NCBI GenBank assembly: GCA_963810615.1
Contig: CAWEOA010000002.1
Span: 310,001-374,000 of the forward strand
Length of the DNA: 64,000 bases
Direction: 5' to 3'
Source of the DNA: JARRQJ01 sp963810615
GTDB lineage: Bacteria; Pseudomonadota; Gammaproteobacteria; DRLM01
Below the pieces are notes generated by a model that had not been told where the DNA came from, made no database searches, and saw only the letters and a program-made list of their open reading frames with translations. Positions 38,036-46,618 of the stretch are shown one piece after another; positions within the stretch are counted from its first letter, which is position 1, and each line of letters opens with the position of its first letter. The translations under genes were made by a program, and so were the position numbers.

Positions 38036-38944
38036 TCATTGCGGTTTCTGCAACAGATCCCGCGCCTCCCGGGTAACGAACTCCTTAAATAACTGCGCCA
38101 CGGGGGAGAGGCGTTTACCTTGACGGTGCACCACATACCAATGACGCAGGATGGGGAAAAACTCCACATCCAATACCGCCAGGCGCTTCGTCTCCAGTTC
38201 CAGCTGCAGGGTATGGATCGAGACGATCCCCAGACCAAGACCCGCCTGCACCGCCTGTTTGATCGCTTCGTTACTGCTCATCTCCATGCCGGTGGACAAA
38301 CGTACCCGCTTTTCGGCGAAAAATCGCTCCATGGCCGTGCGGGTTCCGGAACCCTGCTCGCGCACCACGAAGGTCTCCTGTTGCAGCCATTCCAAGGGAA
38401 TACGCTCGGTCGCCACCAAGGGATGCTCGGGCGCGGCAATCACCACTAGGGGATTTTCCGTAAACGGCTCGGCGATCAGGTCCAAACCCTCCGGCGGGCG
38501 CCCCATGATCACCATATCTATATCGTTGGCGTCGAGATGGTCCAGCAAACCCTCGCGATTGGTCACATCGAGGCTGATGGTGACCTCGGGGTAACGCTGG
38601 CTGAAGGTGGCCAGCAGGCGCGCGGCAAAGTAGTTGGCGGTGCTGGCCACGGCAATGACCAGCCTGCCGCGTTTCACGCCTCTCATATCCGCCATGACCT
38701 TGTCCACCTCGTCCAGTTGCTGGGCGATGGCCCGGCAATAGTGCTGCATCTCCTGACCAGCCTGAGTGAGATAGATCTTTTTACCCAATTGCTCGAACAA
38801 GGGCAGCCCGGCGTTTTCCTCCAACTGTTTGATTTGCATGGACACCGCCGGCTGGGTGAGATGCAGTTCCTCGGCGGCACGGGTGTAGCTGCTAAGACGG
38901 GCAACGGCCTCAAAGACCTTCATTTGGCGCAGGGTTAAATGCAT
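38036..38944 (-). CDS. cbbR: LysR-type regulator CbbR
   Basis: 302-residue LysR regulator, predicted activator of the divergent RuBisCO operon. N-terminal winged helix-turn-helix (TLRQMKVFEAVARL, AAEELHLTQPAVSMQIKQLE) and a C-terminal effector domain (from about 90). CbbR proteins respond to Calvin-cycle intermediates and NADPH. Assignment rests on family sequence and on being divergent from cbbL with a 181-base shared spacer. Confidence 0.92.
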   Translation of the reverse strand: MHLTLRQMKVFEAVARLSSYTRAAEELHLTQPAVSMQIKQLEENAGLPLFEQLGKKIYLTQAGQEMQHYCRAIAQQLDEVDKVMADMRGVKRGRLVIAVASTANYFAARLLATFSQRYPEVTISLDVTNREGLLDHLDANDIDMVIMGRPPEGLDLIAEPFTENPLVVIAAPEHPLVATERIPLEWLQQETFVVREQGSGTRTAMERFFAEKRVRLSTGMEMSSNEAIKQAVQAGLGLGIVSIHTLQLELETKRLAVLDVEFFPILRHWYVVHRQGKRLSPVAQLFKEFVTREARDLLQKPQ

Positions 38945-38957
38945 ACAGCACTTTTAT

Positions 38958-38975
38958 CATAAGTTAATACTTATG
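38958..38975. promoter_or_regulatory. Palindrome in the cbbR-cbbL spacer, candidate CbbR site
   Basis: CATAAGT and ACTTATG form perfect 7-base arms around TAAT, 13 bases from the cbbR start codon. It fits the dyad type bound by LysR regulators and would allow autoregulation. Binding is inferred. Confidence 0.55.
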
Positions 38976-38996
38976 GTAAAGATCATTATTATTTAG

Positions 38997-39024
38997 TTTA
39001 CATTATATCAACGCGACATATACT
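38997..39024 (+). promoter_or_regulatory. Candidate cbbL promoter
   Basis: TTTACA and TATACT hexamers separated by 16 bases, giving a leader of roughly 95 nt. The CATAAGT/ACTTATG dyad lies about 22 bases upstream of the -35, a normal activator position. The -10 is strong and the -35 moderate. Confidence 0.55.
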
Positions 39025-39125
39025 TGTGCCCATTGTTGAAATGACCCCGGCACACAGGGGGTGGGATTTAAATAATCTATACATATGAAGTAGAGCCGTT
39101 TAACAAACCGTAAGGAGAGCATGCT

Positions 39126-40553
39126 ATGTCAGTAAAGACCAAAACCTATAAAGCGGGCGTCAAAGAGTATCGCGAAACATACTGGATGCCGGAATACACC
39201 CCGGCCGCCACCGACATCCTGGCCTGCTTCAAGATCACCCCCCAGGCGGGCGTGCCCCGTGAAGAGGCCGCCGCCGCCGTGGCCGCCGAGTCCTCCACCG
39301 GCACCTGGACCACAGTGTGGACCGACCTGCTGACCGACCTCGACTACTACAAGGGCCGCGCCTATCGCATCGAAGACGTGCCTGGCGACGACACCTGTTT
39401 CTACGCCTTCATCGCCTACCCCATGGACCTGTTCGAAGAAGGTTCCGTGGTCAACGTGTTCACCTCGCTGGTGGGCAACGTGTTCGGCTTCAAGGCCCTC
39501 CGCGCCCTGCGCCTGGAGGACGTGCACTTCCCCATCGCCTACGTAAAGACCTGCGGCGGTCCGCCCCAGGGTATCCAGGTCGAACGCGATATCATGAACA
39601 AGTACGGCCGTCCGCTGCTGGGCTGCACCATCAAGCCCAAGCTGGGTCTGTCCGCCAAGAACTACGGCCGCGCCGTATATGAGTGTCTGCGCGGCGGCTT
39701 GGACTTCACCAAGGACGATGAGAACGTCAACAGCCAGCCCTTCATGCGCTGGCGCGCGCGTTTCGACTTCGTGCAGGATGCCATCGAAAAAGCCGAACGT
39801 GAAACCGGCGAGCGCAAGGGCCATTACCTGAACGTGACCGCGCCCACCCCGGAAGAGATGTACAAGCGCGCCGAGTATGCCAAGGAGATCGGCTCACCCA
39901 TCATCATGCACGACTACATCACCGGCGGCTTCTGCGCCAACACCGGCCTGGCCAACTGGTGCCGCGACAACGGCATGCTGTTGCACATCCACCGCGCCAT
40001 GCACGCTGTGCTAGACCGCAACCCGCACCACGGCATCCACTTCCGCGTACTGACCAAGATCCTGCGCCTGTCCGGCGGTGACCACCTGCACACCGGCACC
40101 GTGGTCGGCAAGCTGGAAGGCGACCGCGCCTCCACCATCGGCTGGATCAACCTGCTGCGTGACAAGTACATCAAGGAAGATCGCTCCATGGGTCTGTTCT
40201 TCGATCAGGATTGGGGCTCCATGCCCGGCGCCCTCGCCGTGGCCTCCGGCGGTATCCACGTGTGGCACATGCCCGCGCTGGTCAACATCTTCGGCGACGA
40301 TTCCGTGCTGCAATTCGGCGGCGGCACCCTGGGTCACCCCTGGGGCAACGCGGCCGGCGCCGCGGCCAATCGCGTCGCGCTGGAAGCCTGCGTCGAGGCC
40401 CGCAACCAAGGCCGCGCCCTGGAGAAGGAAGGCAAGGAGATCCTCACCGCGGCCGCCAAGAGCAGCCCTGAGCTGAAGATCGCCATGGAAACCTGGAAAG
40501 AGATCAAGTTCGAATTCGACACCGTGGACAAGCTGGACGTGGCTCACAAATAA
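39126..40553 (+). CDS. cbbL: RuBisCO large subunit, form I
   Basis: Catalytic subunit fixing CO2 onto ribulose-1,5-bisphosphate in the cytosol. 475 residues, full length. Active-site residues are present: TIKPKLGLS (Lys170 and Lys172), the carbamylated Lys196 in GLDFTKDDEN, and GGDHLHTGTVVGKLEGDR (loop 6). The N-terminus (AGVKEYRETYWMPEYTP) and the neighbouring cbbQ/cbbO point to the non-carboxysomal form IA (IAq) type. AAGGAGAG lies upstream of the ATG. No carboxysome genes follow. Confidence 0.97.
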   Translation: MSVKTKTYKAGVKEYRETYWMPEYTPAATDILACFKITPQAGVPREEAAAAVAAESSTGTWTTVWTDLLTDLDYYKGRAYRIEDVPGDDTCFYAFIAYPMDLFEEGSVVNVFTSLVGNVFGFKALRALRLEDVHFPIAYVKTCGGPPQGIQVERDIMNKYGRPLLGCTIKPKLGLSAKNYGRAVYECLRGGLDFTKDDENVNSQPFMRWRARFDFVQDAIEKAERETGERKGHYLNVTAPTPEEMYKRAEYAKEIGSPIIMHDYITGGFCANTGLANWCRDNGMLLHIHRAMHAVLDRNPHHGIHFRVLTKILRLSGGDHLHTGTVVGKLEGDRASTIGWINLLRDKYIKEDRSMGLFFDQDWGSMPGALAVASGGIHVWHMPALVNIFGDDSVLQFGGGTLGHPWGNAAGAAANRVALEACVEARNQGRALEKEGKEILTAAAKSSPELKIAMETWKEIKFEFDTVDKLDVAHK

Positions 40554-40564
40554 GCCTTCGGCAA

Positions 40565-40600
40565 TCAGCCGTCAGCGATCGGCTTCAAGCTGACGGCTGA
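40565..40600. repeat. Perfect 12-base inverted repeat between cbbL and cbbS
   Basis: TCAGCCGTCAGC and GCTGACGGCTGA form a perfect stem around a 12-base loop. Related GCTGA/TCAGC-rich sequence occurs in the next two intergenic gaps of the operon. It could be an mRNA processing or stabilising hairpin; no T-run follows, so it is not a classical terminator. Confidence 0.7.
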
Positions 40601-40650
40601 AAGCTCAGCGCCGTGTAACGAATCGAATCATTAACTTTGGAGTAGAAAAC

Positions 40651-41007
40651 ATGAGCACTATGCAAGATTATACTTCCAGCCTGTCGGACCCTAGCAGCCG
40701 GAAATTCGAGACCTTTTCCTATCTGCCGGAAATGAGCAAAGAGCAGATCCGCAAGCAAGTGGAATACATCGTGAGCAAGGGCTGGAATCCGGCCATCGAG
40801 CACACCGAGCCGGAAAACGCCTTCAGCCATTACTGGTACATGTGGAAACTGCCCATGTTCGGCGAAACCAACGTCGACACCATCCTGGCCGAGGCCGAGG
40901 CCTGCCACAAGGCGCACCCCAAGAATCATGTGCGCCTAGTCGGCTTCGACAACTTCACCCAGAGCAAGGGCGCCGAGATGGTGATATTCCGCGGCAAATC
41001 CGTATAA
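40651..41007 (+). CDS. cbbS: RuBisCO small subunit
   Basis: 118-residue small subunit capping the L8 core. Contains the conserved KFETFSYLPEMSKEQI, HYWYMWKLPMFGE and VRLVGFD segments. Form IA type, consistent with cbbL. Followed by a strong terminator-like hairpin, so cbbLS should be transcribed more than the downstream activase genes. Confidence 0.97.
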   Translation: MSTMQDYTSSLSDPSSRKFETFSYLPEMSKEQIRKQVEYIVSKGWNPAIEHTEPENAFSHYWYMWKLPMFGETNVDTILAEAEACHKAHPKNHVRLVGFDNFTQSKGAEMVIFRGKSV

Positions 41008-41037
41008 GCACGGGCCCAGACTGCGCTTGGACTTAGC

Positions 41038-41078
41038 AAGCCCTCGGCCAACCCGTTTGGTCGAGGGCTTTTGTTTTA
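41038..41078 (+). terminator. Rho-independent terminator after cbbS
   Basis: AAGCCCTCGG...CGAGGGCTT stem with a short loop, followed by TTGTTTT. It lies between cbbS and cbbQ and probably attenuates read-through into cbbQO. Confidence 0.8.
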
Positions 41079-41084
41079 TAGCCG

Positions 41085-41162
41085 CCAGCTCTTAGCTGTC
41101 AGCTTTCAGGCATTGGCAATTGAATTTTTTGCTAAGCACTGAGAGCTAACAGCTGATAGCTT
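41085..41162. repeat. AGCTGATAGCT-type repeat between cbbS and cbbQ
   Basis: Self-complementary repeat made of variants of AGCTGTCAGC and GCTGATAGC on both sides of an AT-rich centre (TTGAATTTTTTGC). The same word family fills the cbbL-cbbS and cbbQ-cbbO gaps. Confidence 0.65.
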
Positions 41163-41178
41163 AGATAAGGAAATGATC

Positions 41179-41982
41179 ATGTCCGATAATACTGAACAAT
41201 ATCTCATTACAACCGAGCCTTATTACCATGCCGTCGCGGACGAGGTCGAACTGTATCAGGCCGCCTACGCCGCGCGCATGCCGATGATGCTTAAAGGCCC
41301 CACCGGTTGCGGCAAATCGCGCTTCGTCGAATACATGGCTTGGAAACTCCAGCGGCCGCTCATCACCGTGGCCTGCAACGAGGACATGACCGCATCGGAC
41401 TTGGTGGGGCGTTACCTGCTGGACGCCAACGGTACCCGCTGGCAGGACGGACCGCTCAGCGTCGCCGCGCGCATCGGCGCCATCTGTTATCTCGACGAGG
41501 TGGTGGAGGCACGCCAGGACACCACCGTGGTCATCCATCCGCTCACCGACCATCGCCGCACCCTGCCCCTGGAAAAGAAGGGTGAACTGATCCAGGCGCA
41601 CCCCGATTTCCAGCTGGTGATTTCCTACAACCCCGGCTATCAGAATTTGATGAAGGACCTCAAGCAATCCACCAAGCAGCGTTTCGCCGCGCTGGATTTC
41701 GCCTATCCGGATGAGGAAGTGGAAACGGAGATCGTCGCCCACGAAACCGGCGTGGACAAGAACACCGCGGGCAAGCTGGTACAGATCGCCCATCGCGCCC
41801 GCAACCTCAAGGGACACGGTCTGGACGAAGGCATCTCGACGCGGCTGCTGGTCTACGCCGGTAATCTTATCGCCAAGGATATCGAGCCCAAGACTGCGTG
41901 CCGTATGACCCTGGTGCGACCCATCACCGACGATCCGGACATGCGCGATACCCTGGATGCGGCGGTGGCAACTTATTTCTAA
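41179..41982 (+). CDS. cbbQ: RuBisCO activase subunit CbbQ (MoxR-type AAA+ ATPase)
   Basis: 267-residue AAA+ ATPase that forms hexamers and, with CbbO, removes inhibitory sugar phosphates from RuBisCO. Walker A GPTGCGKS near residue 40, Walker B-like AICYLDEV, and a sensor region VISYNPGYQ. The ATG at 41179 is chosen because AAGGA then lies 7 bases upstream; the ATG two codons earlier is too close. A terminator and a repeat separate it from cbbS. Confidence 0.95.
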   Translation: MSDNTEQYLITTEPYYHAVADEVELYQAAYAARMPMMLKGPTGCGKSRFVEYMAWKLQRPLITVACNEDMTASDLVGRYLLDANGTRWQDGPLSVAARIGAICYLDEVVEARQDTTVVIHPLTDHRRTLPLEKKGELIQAHPDFQLVISYNPGYQNLMKDLKQSTKQRFAALDFAYPDEEVETEIVAHETGVDKNTAGKLVQIAHRARNLKGHGLDEGISTRLLVYAGNLIAKDIEPKTACRMTLVRPITDDPDMRDTLDAAVATYF

Positions 41983-41984
41983 AG

Positions 41985-42043
41985 CGATCAGCTGTCGGCT
42001 TTCAGCTTGAAACCGACGGCTAATGGCTGATAGCTGACAGCTT
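41985..42043. repeat. AGCTGTCGGCT-type repeat between cbbQ and cbbO
   Basis: Third copy of the GCTGA/TCAGC repeat family in this operon, again self-complementary: GATCAGCTGTCGGC on the left, GCTGATAGCTGACAGC on the right. It occupies almost the whole gap. Confidence 0.65.
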
Positions 42044-42049
42044 ATTACT

Positions 42050-44386
42050 ATGAGCGTAAAACTCGACGATTACCGCGAACAGCTGGACGAAATCAATCCA
42101 ACCCTGCACGCCCCCTTGGCGGCGAACTTCGCCGAGGCGACGCGGGTCATGTCGCCTGCGGGCCTGCACCATTACCTGGAAGGCACGCGCGCCCTCTCGC
42201 AACTGGGCCGCGGCAACGACCTCATCATCTCCTATCTGGAAAGCATGCCGGCGGTCGTCAAAGAGGCGAGCGAGGATGTCATCAATGACTGCATCAACGC
42301 CGCGCTGAAGCTGGCCTCCATGGTCAGCGGCGAGATCATCAGCCTGCTGTTCTCCTCCCTGCCCACCGCCGCGCGCCGTCTCGGCGACGCGGAACTGCTG
42401 CGCGGCTACCTGTCGCTCATTCACCAACTTTCCGCCAAGGCGCCGCGCGGCCTGCGGCCCATGCTGGCGCATCTGGATGAATTGTTCTCCAAGCTGACCC
42501 TGGGCGGCTTGCGACGCTGGGCGCTGTGGGGCGCGCAGGCCCATGCCCGCGACTTTGCCACGCAGGTGTCGTATTTCAATCTGGAAAGCGCCGACAGCAT
42601 CGCCGTGTTGCAAAAAGAACGGCGCGGCTGCCTGTTCGTGGACAACCAGCGCAAGTTGAATTTCTATCTGCGTGCCTTATGGGGGCGGGATTTCTTCATG
42701 CGTCCCACCTCCGGCGATTACGAAAGCCGCGAGGGTTACAAACCCTTCATCGAGCAACGGGTGATCCATCTCCCCGACGCCTTCGACGATTATGCCGGCA
42801 TCGGTGGCGGCGAACTGTACCGCGCCGCCGCCGCCCACGCCGCCGCGCATCTAGTCTATACCCGCGAACCGCTTTCCGCCGAGGCCCTGAGTCCGACGCA
42901 GATGGTGTTCATCGCCCTATTCGAAGATGCGCGCGTCGAACACCTGGCCATCCGCCAATTCCCCGGACTGCAACAATTGTGGGGGCAATTCCACGAAAAG
43001 CTGCTCGAAGTAAGCTGCGCCACAGACCCGGTGGTGGCGCTGTTGGAACGCGCCGCCTTCGCCATGCTCGACGATTCCTATGTGGATGTGGACCCGTGGG
43101 TGCGCGACGCCGCCGCGGCCTTCCGTGAGGAATTCGCCACGCGTCCCGAGGATCATCGCCTGAGCTGGGATCTGGGCGTAACCTTTTATAATACGCTGGG
43201 CGAAGTGGCCGCCATCCCCAGCCTGCGGGTGCTGGAATCCGTGGCCATCCCCTATCGCGACGACAACCGCTACATCTGGGCCTTCGACGAGGCCGACTGG
43301 TCCCAGGCCGAATACATGCCCGCCAGCCAGCGCCAGGTCCGCAAGACTGTCAGCCTCATGGAGATGGTCAACGAGCTGGACTGCGAACTGGCTGGCGACG
43401 ATGCCCAGGAGATCTGGCGCCTGGAGACGCCCTTCTTTCTCGATCAGGAAGACTGCACCATCAACGAATTGGAAGGCAGCGAACCGGTCAGCGAGCCGTA
43501 TCATTATCCGGAATGGGATTACCAGATTCAGCTGCACCGTCCCGACTGGGTGACCGTGCTGGAAAAACGTCAGCGCAAGGGCGACGCGAAACTGATCGAC
43601 GATACCCTGGTGGAATACCGGCCCATCGCCAGCCGCTTGAAACACATCATCGACGCCCTGCAGCCCCAGGGTTTGATTCGTCAGCGCCGCCAGGAAGACG
43701 GCGACGAGATCGACATCAATGCGGCGATCCGCGCCATGGTGGACCTGCGCATGGGTCACACCCCGGATACACGCATCAACATCCGCCACATTCGCAAGAC
43801 CCGCGACCTGGCGGTGCTGGTGCTGCTCGACCTGTCCGAATCGACCAACGAGACCCTGTCCGGCACCGACCGCCCGGTACTGCAACTGGCGCGCGAAGCC
43901 ACCACGCTGCTGGCCTGGGCCATGGACGGTCTCGGCGACCCGTTCGCCATCCACGGTTTTTCATCCGACGGTCGGCACGACGTACAGTATTATCGCTTCA
44001 AGGATTTCGACCACGCCTACGACGATACGGTAAAGGCACGCCTGGCCGGAATGAGCGGCGGCCTGTCCACCCGCATGGGCGGCGCCTTGCGCCATGCCGC
44101 GGGCTTCTTACAGCGCCAACCCCAGCAAAAGAAATTGATACTCCTGGTAAGTGACGGAGAACCGGCGGATATCGACGTCCGCGATCCCCAGTACCTGCGC
44201 CAGGACACCAAAAAGGCTGTGGAAGAACTGAACAGCCGCGGCATCATCACCTACTGCCTGACCCTGGACCCGCAGGCGGACGATTATGTATCACGCATCT
44301 TCGGCGCCAACCATTACACGGTGGTCGACCATGTACAGCGCCTGCCGGAACGCCTGCCAGCCCTGTTCATGGGGCTGACAAAATAA
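42050..44386 (+). CDS. cbbO: RuBisCO activase adaptor CbbO (VWA domain)
   Basis: 778-residue partner of CbbQ. A long N-terminal helical region is followed by a C-terminal von Willebrand A domain (about 585-775) with the metal site DLSES in VLVLLDLSESTN and LILLVSDGEPAD. The VWA domain docks onto RuBisCO while CbbQ supplies ATP hydrolysis. Position after cbbQ confirms the IAq-type operon. Confidence 0.94.
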   Translation: MSVKLDDYREQLDEINPTLHAPLAANFAEATRVMSPAGLHHYLEGTRALSQLGRGNDLIISYLESMPAVVKEASEDVINDCINAALKLASMVSGEIISLLFSSLPTAARRLGDAELLRGYLSLIHQLSAKAPRGLRPMLAHLDELFSKLTLGGLRRWALWGAQAHARDFATQVSYFNLESADSIAVLQKERRGCLFVDNQRKLNFYLRALWGRDFFMRPTSGDYESREGYKPFIEQRVIHLPDAFDDYAGIGGGELYRAAAAHAAAHLVYTREPLSAEALSPTQMVFIALFEDARVEHLAIRQFPGLQQLWGQFHEKLLEVSCATDPVVALLERAAFAMLDDSYVDVDPWVRDAAAAFREEFATRPEDHRLSWDLGVTFYNTLGEVAAIPSLRVLESVAIPYRDDNRYIWAFDEADWSQAEYMPASQRQVRKTVSLMEMVNELDCELAGDDAQEIWRLETPFFLDQEDCTINELEGSEPVSEPYHYPEWDYQIQLHRPDWVTVLEKRQRKGDAKLIDDTLVEYRPIASRLKHIIDALQPQGLIRQRRQEDGDEIDINAAIRAMVDLRMGHTPDTRINIRHIRKTRDLAVLVLLDLSESTNETLSGTDRPVLQLAREATTLLAWAMDGLGDPFAIHGFSSDGRHDVQYYRFKDFDHAYDDTVKARLAGMSGGLSTRMGGALRHAAGFLQRQPQQKKLILLVSDGEPADIDVRDPQYLRQDTKKAVEELNSRGIITYCLTLDPQADDYVSRIFGANHYTVVDHVQRLPERLPALFMGLTK

Positions 44387-44411
44387 ATTACAGCCGGGTG
44401 AAATGCCTGGA

Positions 44412-44460
44412 CTTAGCCGCAGCCATATAGAATACTCAAGTTAACGGCCTTGCGGCTAAG
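44412..44460. repeat. 10-base inverted repeat after cbbO
   Basis: CTTAGCCGCA and TGCGGCTAAG are perfect complements 29 bases apart, between cbbO and the next small gene. No T-run follows either arm. Possible mRNA structure. Confidence 0.5.
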
Positions 44461-44495
44461 TGTGCATTCGGGTTACACCCGCTGTGCCGGAAAGT

Positions 44496-44870
44496 ATGTA
44501 CAAGTCCAGGTTAAACGACATACCGACCTTGAAATCGCTGCCCGACAGTGTATCGGCGGCTCGTTTCAACCGCGTGCGACTGGCATTGTCACGCTTGGAA
44601 AACCCCCTGCGGATCGAACTCCCCGGACTGCGCAGCATGGACTTCATCCTCGAGAACCAGGTGTGGGCCATCGTCGACCGCAATCTTAACGATATCCCGA
44701 TAGTGGCCTGGACGGATTTCGAGCCGCGTACCACCCTGTATCAACCGATACCCTGCAGCATACGCATATATCACCTGCATGCGGGCGCCATCATCGATCA
44801 AGCCCTGCAAAAACTGGACAACATCCTGGAGATGCGGCTGAAGCAGCATAAAACTGACGAGGTACCGTAG
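44496..44870 (+). CDS. Conserved-looking small protein downstream of cbbO, unknown
   Basis: 124 residues, soluble, mixed alpha/beta by eye, with no signal peptide or membrane segment. It begins MYKSRLNDIPTLKSLPDSVS and has the stretch RIELPGLRSMDFILENQVWA. GGAA precedes the ATG. Same strand as cbbQO, 109 bases away, so it may belong to the operon. Family not recognised. Confidence 0.6.
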   Translation: MYKSRLNDIPTLKSLPDSVSAARFNRVRLALSRLENPLRIELPGLRSMDFILENQVWAIVDRNLNDIPIVAWTDFEPRTTLYQPIPCSIRIYHLHAGAIIDQALQKLDNILEMRLKQHKTDEVP

Positions 44871-44904
44871 GTGGATTTACTTGCAGGGAAAACCTGGATG
44901 CTTT

Positions 44905-44991
44905 GTCATTCCGAGCGCTGCGTAGCGGAGACGCGGAATCCAGCACCTTTCGTGCCCTGAATTACTGGATTCCGGCATTCGCCGGAATGAC
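44905..44991. repeat. Dispersed palindromic repeat (GTCATTCC...GGAATGAC), copy 1
   Basis: Ends GTCATTCC and GGAATGAC are perfect inverted repeats. The interior GGATTCCGGCATTCGCCGGA is itself a strong dyad. Same family as the copies near 54.0, 58.0 and 59.0 kb, but lacking their CTAAGG outer ends. Confidence 0.7.
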
Positions 44992-45015
44992 GCCAATATA
45001 ATTTGCAGACCGTAG

Positions 45016-46618
45016 TTAAACCAGCAGCGCCGCCTTATCCAAGGCCGCCAGCGCCTTGCCGAGCACCCGCGCCGCCTTCTCACCACCACCCGCCGTCGCC
45101 TCCACGACCAGACGGGCGCTGGCACAGAGGCGTAAAGCACTCACCGGCACACCGCCGCGCTTACCACAGTTCACCGGCTGTCCCAGCTGATAACGCGCCG
45201 CTCCATGATCGCCGCCGACACGACCGAGACCCGCATTGGGCGAAGCATCAAGGCCGACCTGCAGCAAACGATAGACCCGCAACGTCTCGTCGCGCGTCAA
45301 AGGGCGTGGCGCGTCGCGGCCGCCGGGGCGATACAGCACGAAGGGAAAGATGGTTTGCACCTGATCCCAACTCTCCGTCTCCGTCACGGCGCGGCGCTCG
45401 AGTTGCGGCACCGCCAGGGGTTCGAAGACCGGATCGCCCAACAGGCGATTGCGAATAGTGCGGGCAAAGCCGTGCAGAAAGGTGCTCACCGCCGCCTCCG
45501 GCACGGCGCGAAACGCCCGCAGCTCCTCCAAGGCCGCCTGCCAGCGCAACAGCAATCCCAAATTGGCGCCGTTGGCGAGAGAGCCCGCCGCCGCCCAGTG
45601 TTGCGGCCAGTCGGCCCGCAGCGAATAGGCGGCCAGGGCGCGCGGCAGCAGGCTGCCGCGAAAGCGCTGGGCCAGCGGTGCGGGAAATAACAAGGCCCCG
45701 GAAAAGGTCGGACCGGTGACGAATTTCGAACCGGTTAGCGCCACCATAAAACCGTGTTGCAGGTAGGCGCGCAGGGTCGCGGGCGCGATGCGGAACTGAC
45801 AGGCGTCTATCAACACCTCCACCGTCTCCGGCCAGCGCCGCCGCAATTCCAATGCGCAAGCCGGACTGGGGGCAATCATCCCGGTCTTGGACACATCCAC
45901 CAGGCTCAACAGCACGCGCCGCCCCTCGGCGGCGGCACTCGCCACCAGCGCCGTGACTTCGGTATCTATACTATCAGCCGGACGCGGCGCGCCGTCATCG
46001 TAACGCAGCGCCACGGACACCACTTCCGTGGCAACGCCGCTGGCAACGGCGGTCCCTTCGCCGACCGTCTCACCCAAGGCAGCGCAGTTACTGAAATGAC
46101 AACCGGCCAGGGCCGCGGGCACGCAACTACCGGTCTCCACCGCATCCACCATTACGGCCAGGCCGGGCAGGGATTTGGTGCCGCCCAATAGTTGGCCGGC
46201 GATCAAGTGCAGATCCGTTCCCGACGAAGCCGAACACCACCTCGAGACCGGTGAGGTCGGAGACACCGCACAACTGCAACAGCTCGCCTCGAATACGCTG
46301 CAACTCTCGGGCATAGGTGACGGCCTGGGGTTCAACGGCGGCGGCCTGTACCAGGCGAAAGCGCAGGCGTTCCGCGGCGGTGAAGGCGGGTCCGGAGATC
46401 ACCGATGCCGTCGATGATCCCAGGGCGATCAAGCCCGCATCCGGAAGCGGCGAACAACCGTATTTGTTAACGCCGCCCTCCGCGTCCAGGGCGATACGGC
46501 TGTCGCCGCCCTCCACCAGCAATTGCTCCATGGGCGGCACCAGCGGCCGCGCCGGTCGCTGCACCCGCTGGCCGGCGCGATGACGCCGCGTAGCGTCGAC
46601 GTCAAGCACCGTCGTCAT
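45016..46618 (-). pseudogene. Frameshifted PLP-dependent enzyme of aminotransferase fold
   Basis: One coding region in two frames. Frame 1 runs from the ATG at 46618 through CGVSDLTGLEVVFG; frame 2 resumes with SSGTDLHLIAGQLLGG and continues to the stop. One extra base near 46226-46230 explains the break; removing it gives a 533-residue protein. PLP-fold features are seen: LIDACQFR (ring-nitrogen Asp) and TGSKFVTGP (probable PLP Lys), like class V aminotransferases or cysteine desulfurases. The start overlaps the end of the ATP-grasp gene. Could be a true pseudogene or a sequence error; the site is not a long homopolymer. Confidence 0.75.
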
